Part shown: positions 59,118 through 64,000 of the stretch, one piece after another
How the letters are laid out: each line of letters begins with the position of its first letter
Position numbering within the stretch: position 1 is the stretch's first letter
NCBI GenBank assembly: GCA_039000515.1
Contig: JBCFYV010009882.1
Span: forward strand, 55,973,777 to 56,037,776
Reading direction: 5' to 3'
Source: Timema cristinae
Taxonomy: Eukaryota; Arthropoda; Insecta; Phasmatodea; Timematidae
DNA length: 64,000 nucleotides
Made by a program: the position numbers and the translations under genes
The notes under the pieces: model-generated
What the model was told of the DNA's origin: nothing
Database searches by the model: none
Seen by the model: only the letters and a program-made list of their open reading frames with translations

Positions 59118-59331
59118 TAATTATTATAGCAGAATCCAAACAAAAGAATTAAAGTTGACATATTTAGGTATAATATGCTTCAACATCTACTTTCTATGAC
59201 TGGTTGGGCTCGGATACAGCAACCATGCTTCCGAGAAGAAAATACTACAAGTGTGTAAAATAATACCCACGAGACGAATCCTTATAAAAATACTATAGCT
59301 GAATCCAAAGAAGATAATTAAAACTGATTTA
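59118..59331 (+). repeat. ~169-bp tandem unit, copy 1 and start of copy 2
   Basis: ATTATAGCAGAATCCAAACA (59122) and ACTATAGCTGAATCCAAAGA (59292) begin two units. Copy 1 continues through TGACATATTTAGGTATAATA and GGGCTCGGATACAGCAACCA. Copy 2 is broken by the Helitron at 59331 and resumes at 63528 (TTTAGTAATAATATCCTTCA, GGGCCCGGATACAATCACCA). The offset between equivalent positions (59162, 59331) is 169 bp. Confidence 0.8.
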
Positions 59332-59655
59332 TCTTATAAATGAAAATGAATGGCTAAATGTGTTGCTAACCGCAAAACTCGAGAACGGCTGGACCAATTC
59401 GGCTATTTTTTTTCCTTATATTCGTTGAAGTCCGAGGAAGGTTCTTATGAAGAGAAAAATTGGAAAATTGCACTGAAAATGTAAAAAACACATTTTTATT
59501 TTTCCCATTTAAACTGTTCCTAGCTGTCAATCCTAGGGATGGCGAACTGAGTAAATTAATCGAAGAATCGATTTTTTTGGGTCGTTAAGATTGATTTGAG
59601 CAATGAATCGATTAAGTGAATCGATCTCAGACACCCTAAAATCGACTTTCAATTT

Positions 59656-60270
59656 ATTTACTTACTGTTTCGTTTTATTCAAATAAAACAAAAGAGTACC
59701 AAACCATTATATAAAGAAAAAAACATTTGAAATGTAATTAGTAACTCTAAATGCATCCGTAGATTTGACACTTTCTGATTATGAACGTAACCTTAAAATT
59801 AATATAAACTACTTGAATGCATCCGTAAATATGACACTTTCTCTTTCTACGATATACAATTTGACTTTGACAGTTTTTCAGTAGATTCTCAATTAATGCG
59901 AGTTATTTTCATTGTTGGGTTTAATCTTCGCTTCTTAATCAACACATTTACTTACTGTTTCGTTTTATTCAAATAAAACAAAAGAGTAACAAACCATAAT
60001 ATAAAGAAAAATAATATATCATTTGACTTTGACAGTTTTTCAGTAGATTATCAATTTGTGCGTGTTATTTTCTTTGTTGTGATTAATCTTCGCTTCTCAA
60101 TCGACACATTTACTTATTGTTTCGTTTTATTCAAATAAAACAAAAGAGTACCAAACCATAATATAAAGAAAAAACATTTGAAATTTAATTAGTAACTTTA
60201 TAATTATGAACTTAACCTTAAAATTAATATAAACTACTTGAATGCATCCGTAGATTTGACACGCTCTCTT
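59656..60270. repeat. Threefold direct repeat in the Helitron 5' region
   Basis: The motif ATTTACTTACTGTTTCG starts at 59656, 59946 and (with one change) 60108. Each copy contains a perfect palindrome GTTTTATTCAAATAAAAC. The longer shared block includes TTAATATAAACTACTTGAAT and GCATCCGTAGATTTGACAC in the first and third copies. It lies directly upstream of the coding region, so a role in transcription is possible but unproven. Confidence 0.85.
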
Positions 60271-60853
60271 TCTACGATATACAGTTTGACGTTCCTCGAT
60301 TTATCTTTGGTTTATTTTGTGTCTGTTTCTATTTATACTCAGTCCAAGACTCATGCCGCCTATAAGACGCGGGTGAAGAAATTTGGGTCGAACAACTCTA
60401 AATGCTAGAAAACAAGCTAATTTTCATTCTAATCGGACTGCACAGCAACGTGAAGAGCGAAATGAAATTGAAAGGATTCGGATATCACAAACCCGTGCAG
60501 CACGTCATTCAGCTAATAATCTTGCAGGTTTGAAACGAGCTGCTTTCAGTTACAATATTTCAATTGACTACAGTGCCTACCAATGCGTTTCTATCGGATC
60601 TATGAACTCAGTTTGCCCACATTGTAATGCATTGAAATACAAAAATGAAGCCGTTGGATTGTGTTGCGCAAATGGCAAAGTGAAATTAGTGCCATTGTTT
60701 CCGCCCCCAGAGCCATTGTACTCATTGGTTTCAGGAACAGGAACGGATTCAGTTGATTTCCTTATTAATATCCAAAAATATAACAACTACTTCCAAATGA
60801 CTTCATTTGGGGCAACAAATGTAGTTCGGGACAACTTCATGCCAACTTTCAAG

Positions 60854-60951
60854 GTAATATATAACAAACAGACTTATCCCCAATATTACTTTGTATTTTT
60901 ATTTTATAGTTTTTGTAACAAAAGTAATAAACCTGTATTTTTAATTCACAG
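60854..60951 (+). other. Spliceosomal intron 1 in Helitron transposase (98 nt)
   Basis: Donor AAG|GTAATA, acceptor TTAATTCACAG|ATACAA. Removal restores the conserved peptide junction; retention inserts 32 unrelated residues and shifts the following conserved block out of frame. Confidence 0.85.
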
Positions 60952-61447
60952 ATACAAGGCCAAATATATCACCAAGCAGGTTCACTGTTGCCGGTGTCAG
61001 ATGGCGACTACAAATTCCTGCAAATTAATTTCATGGGCAATTAAACAAAATAATTTGATCTTCGTTGTGCATATAACAGTTTAGTGAAGAGGTCTATTGT
61101 AGAAGAATTACAAACTTTCTTTCATCAACACAATCAGTTGATTATATTGTTCAAAACTGCACTGGATCTCATGCCATATGATAATCACAAAATTGTAATC
61201 AGAGCTGATAAAACTCCTGTGGGACAACATGCAAGGCGTTTCAATGCACCAACAATGGATGAAAATGCCATTGTTATAGATGGAGAAAATTTATAAGCCC
61301 GTGATATTGTTTTACATCGCAGGAATGATCAGTTACAGCGTGTGTATGAAACACACCGCTCATATGATGCGCTACAATATCCCATCATGTTTTGGCAAGG
61401 TGAAGATGGTTATCACTTCTCAATCAAGATGATAAATCCCATTACAG

Positions 61448-61548
61448 GTAACTACAAATTTGGTTTAGGAATGGAGATTTTGTATCAGCTATTATATGTA
61501 TTATATGCAAGTTCAATCAGTGTCATTAAAACAATAATTTATTTACAG
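61448..61548 (+). other. Spliceosomal intron 2 in Helitron transposase (101 nt)
   Basis: Donor ACAG|GTAACT, acceptor TTTATTTACAG|GTGCC. Removal joins a split glycine codon and continues directly into the frame starting at 61578. Confidence 0.85.
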
Positions 61549-62058
61549 GTGCCAAAATCAACAAAAAAGTCAGTTCAATGAACTATTATTCATACCGCCT
61601 AATGGTTCGTGAAAATGAAGACAATCACATCTTGAAATTTCGGCGATTATTTCACCAATATGCTGTTGATATGTATGTCAAAATTGAAACAGAGCGATTG
61701 ACATTCATCAGGTTGAACCAGACCAAACTCCGTTCTGAAGAGTATATTCACCTTCTAGATGCGATTAATACTGATGGAAATGCAGAGAATGTTGGCCGAA
61801 TCACAATTCTTCCAGCAACATACATCGGAAGTTCTCGACATATGCATGAATATGCTCAAGATTCCATGTCGTATGTTCGTCATTATGGCACAGCAGATTT
61901 ATTTATCACATTCACGTGCAATCCACATTGGATAGAAATCACACTTGATCCATCCCCTGGTCAATCATCCATTGATCGCCATGACATTACGGCAAGAGTC
62001 TTCAAACAAAAGTTGAAATCTTTAATGGATTTCATTGTGAAACATAGCTTGTTTGGCG

Positions 62059-63118
62059 AGTAAATTGATAGTGTGGGATGAATGCACGATGGCACACAAA
62101 AAGTCTTTGGAGGCATTAGTACGAACCATGCAAGATCTGCGGAACAATCAAAACCGATTTGGTGGTGCGATGATTTTGTTAGCAGGAGATTTTCGTCAAA
62201 CATTGCCAGTGATTCCACGGCCAATGCTAGATGATGAACTTAATGCATGTTTAAAGTCCTCCGTTTTGTGGAAACACGTAAAAATACTAAATTTGAAGCA
62301 AGAATATGTGCGTCAAGTTGCAAAATGATCGATCTGGAGAAATATTTCAAAAACAACTCATTGACATAGTTAATGGCAACTTCGCTTTAGACTCTTTCAC
62401 TGGCTGCGTTACCTTTCCTGACAATTTTTGTCAGTTTACTGATTCAAAAACTTAACTCATTCAAAAGGTGTTCCCAAACGTTGCTCAAAATTACAGAGAT
62501 CATATTTGGTTGAGCGAACGAGCTATATTGGCTCCCAAAAACATGGATGTATATGAATTAAATTTAAAAATTCAAAATGAAATTGCCGGTGAATTGAGGA
62601 CATACAAATCAGTTGATTCCGCTACTAACCAAGATGATGTCATCAACTATCCACCCGAATTTTTGAACTCGCTGGATTTGCCAGGATTGCCGCCTCACGA
62701 TCTTCAATTAAAGGTCGGATCGGTGATCATAATGTTGCTAAATATCAACCAACCGCGTCTTTGTAACGGCACACGGCTAGAGGGGAAAAAATTACTGAAC
62801 AACGTGATCGAAGGAACCATTGTAAAGGGAAAGTATAAAGGAGAAGGCGTTTTGATACCACGCATACCAATGATTCCAACTGAAATACCATTTGAATTTA
62901 AACGACTGCAGTTTCCAGTGCGGCTTGCTTTCGCTATGACCATAAATAAATCCCAGTGGCAGTCGTTGAGTGTTTTCGGCATTAATCTTGAAAACCCATG
63001 TTTCTCGCATGGCCAATTGTATGTTGCCTGTTCCCGTGTTGGAAAACCATCAGCTTTGTTTATTTACGCGCCAAGTAATCAAACAAAAAATATCGTGTAC
63101 CATAAAGCATTACAATGA
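62059..63118 (+). pseudogene. Helitron transposase, Pif1-like helicase C-terminal part
   Basis: The segment begins abruptly at KLIVWDECTMAHKK (Walker B/DE, 62077-62082) and GGAMILLAGDFRQTLPV (motif III). The Walker A GKT block and everything between it and Rep are missing. A frameshift follows VRQVA near 62325, then LQNDRSGEIFQKQ to TAA at 62453-62455. From 62468 an open frame of 216 codons contains VNYP-like INYPPEFLNSLDLPG, GSVIIMLLNINQPRLCNGTR, TINKSQWQSLSVFGINL (normally Gly where Trp is) and YVACSRVGKPSALFIY (motif VI region). In intact relatives this domain unwinds DNA during rolling-circle transposition. This copy cannot be active. Confidence 0.9.
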
Positions 63119-63497
63119 AAATATCATTTAAAACAATATTACTAAAGTATTGCAGTGTATGAAATAGAAAACTTAATTTTTTAAGTAGTTGTTATTTATG
63201 ATTATGGCATTAAAAATATATAAAAAAGTATATTAACATTATGCAAATTTATTGTTTATTACATGGTAAGTTATTGATATTAAATAAATAAAGTGATCAC
63301 TCTGAAATACTTTTATATTCAGTTTTTTGTTTAAATTTCTCATTTGTGACTGTATAGCATCACATACTTATCTGTTCTGGTGACCATTACTGAAAACTAA
63401 AGATGTCATCAAGACATGTGCAATTTATAAGTGACGCCATCACCAGAACTTGACCAGAAAAGATAAGTTTGTTGGACTGCCACAGTGCAATAGCTTT

Positions 63498-63527
63498 TGA
63501 CAGAACGACGTCTGTCAGGTGAGCTAG
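63498..63527 (+). other. Helitron 3' terminal hairpin and CTAG end
   Basis: A 7-bp perfect stem with a 6-nt loop, then GGTGAG and CTAG, followed by T. In Helitrons this structure acts as the termination signal of rolling-circle strand transfer. Confidence 0.9.
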
Positions 63528-64000
63528 TTTAGTAATAATATCCTTCAAGACTTACTCACCATAACAGGATGGGCCCGGATACAATCACCATGCTTTCAAA
63601 GAAATAACGAGTATGGTTGTAAAACCAGCATGGTAAATCTCACACGCGTCTTCGCTGCATCACCCAATAGTTGAAATGGACGGGACCGGCTTGGAGTCGA
63701 AGTCACTTGCTTAGAACGCTACTGCACTTGCGGCGTTTCTTGGGACTTCAGTCTTTTCCTCTCCCCCCCTTTCTTCCTTTTTATTTCTCCCCTTGCTACC
63801 GTCTCTCCCATTTGCCTGTGTCTACGCTTTATTCCTTTTATTTCTGTTTGGTCAGAGAAATCGTATATAATGTGTGCCACTGAGATTCACTTATTCTACC
63901 TCAACACATGGTATCATCGAAGAAGAAACACTTCTCTATCACCTACAGAAGTACCAGCTCGCCATGAAGTTTGGATCGTGGGACTCACCGCGTCGTCGAG
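63528..64000 (+). other. End of interrupted tandem unit, then GC-richer unassigned sequence
   Basis: 63528-63650 completes the ~169-bp unit. After about 63650 composition becomes GC-richer, with a pyrimidine-rich block (63750-63830) and a 70-codon frame (63671-63883) that I do not recognise. The element or exon may continue beyond the window. Confidence 0.4.

Larger units (their letters stand above)
60353..62060 (+). pseudogene. Helitron transposase, N-terminal and Rep part, with two introns
   Basis: ATG at 60353 is in frame with conserved N-terminal NLGRTTLNARKQ, but a TGA at 60374-60376 interrupts. A zinc-finger-like SVCPHCNALKYKN...LCCANGKVKL follows (about 60608-60690). Removing GT-AG introns at 60854-60951 (98 nt, phase 0) and 61448-61548 (101 nt, phase 1) joins conserved blocks TFK|IQGQIYHQAGSLLP and NPIT(G)|AKINKKVSSMNYYS exactly. 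Further stops are TAA at 61042, 61051 and 61294. The Rep block FITFTCNPHWIEI (about 61902-61940) is present. The frame ends at SLFGE (62060), before the HUH motif and the catalytic tyrosine block, which are deleted. Confidence 0.9.
59332..63527 (+). mobile_element. Helitron (about 4.2 kb), decayed autonomous family member
   Basis: The 5' end TCTTATAAATGAAAATGAAT and GAACGGCTGGACCAATTCGG match Helitron 5' regions in style. The 3' end has a perfect 7-bp hairpin, TGACAGA-ACGACG-TCTGTCA (63498-63517), six bases before terminal CTAG (63524-63527). Insertion is between A (59331) and T (63528), and the unoccupied unit at 59162/59163 confirms both borders. It encodes a RepHel-type protein now broken by stops, frameshifts and a large internal deletion. 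Confidence 0.92.

Noticed and set aside
62704..63016. Minus-strand frames of 74 and 92 codons
   Set aside because: Antisense to the conserved Helitron helicase C-terminus.

Overview
This is a nuclear genomic window from an AT-rich, transposon-dense eukaryote, most likely an arthropod and probably an insect. The basis is three jockey-clade-like LINE fossils, a Helitron with two short GT-AG introns, a pogo-like and an IS630/Tc1/mariner-like transposase relic, and dispersed tRNA-derived SINEs with (TAA)n tails. No bacterial gene organisation, rRNA, CRISPR array or intact host protein-coding gene is visible. Nearly every open frame over 60 codons is a piece of a mobile element, a microsatellite artefact or an antisense shadow. 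The species assignment is inference.

Layout. 0-14.9 kb is AT-rich sequence holding a foldback repeat (226-799), a pogo-like element with TA target duplication (2101-3028), and a threefold subrepeat element ending at a perfect palindrome (6725-7342). 14.9-16.7 kb is an array of ~143-bp subrepeats (called S1 here) followed by TA/TATG microsatellite. 17-21 kb carries SINE family B copies and a hAT-like relic. 21.95-25.15 kb is a composite of two broken LINE 3' halves enclosed by a 14-bp direct repeat. 25.3-28.8 kb has a 39-bp minisatellite with an in-frame 13-residue repeat, a TTAA-flanked inverted-repeat element and SINE family A copies. 29-39.3 kb is a mosaic of S1 arrays on the minus strand split by SINEs of three families (A, B, C). 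40.9-43.6 kb is the least repetitive, most GC-rich part and contains two promoter-like clusters; it is the best candidate for the edge of a real host gene. 44.4-49.05 kb is a second degenerate satellite of roughly 146-bp period (S2), interrupted by (TA)n, a SINE, a foldback duplication and a 477-bp Helitron. 50.0-51.6 kb is a long-inverted-repeat Tc1/mariner-type element with a transposase C-terminal fragment. 56.2-58.5 kb is a third LINE fossil with gag and RT remnants. 59.33-63.53 kb is a ~4.2-kb Helitron whose boundaries are fixed by a neighbouring unoccupied repeat unit.

How the parts relate. Several insertions can be ordered by nesting: SINEs lie inside S1 arrays; the small Helitron lies inside one arm of a foldback that itself lies in S2; the large Helitron lies inside the second unit of a ~169-bp tandem duplication. 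Both Helitrons show A|T insertion with TC at the 5' end and CTAG at the 3' end, and both have an empty-site copy in the same window. SINE families A and B have different tRNA-like heads but share a 3' tail with a small hairpin and TAA repeats, suggesting a common LINE partner that I do not find here. I see no evidence for a new multi-gene biological system; the unusual content is the transposon archaeology and the uncharacterised ~145-bp subrepeat families.
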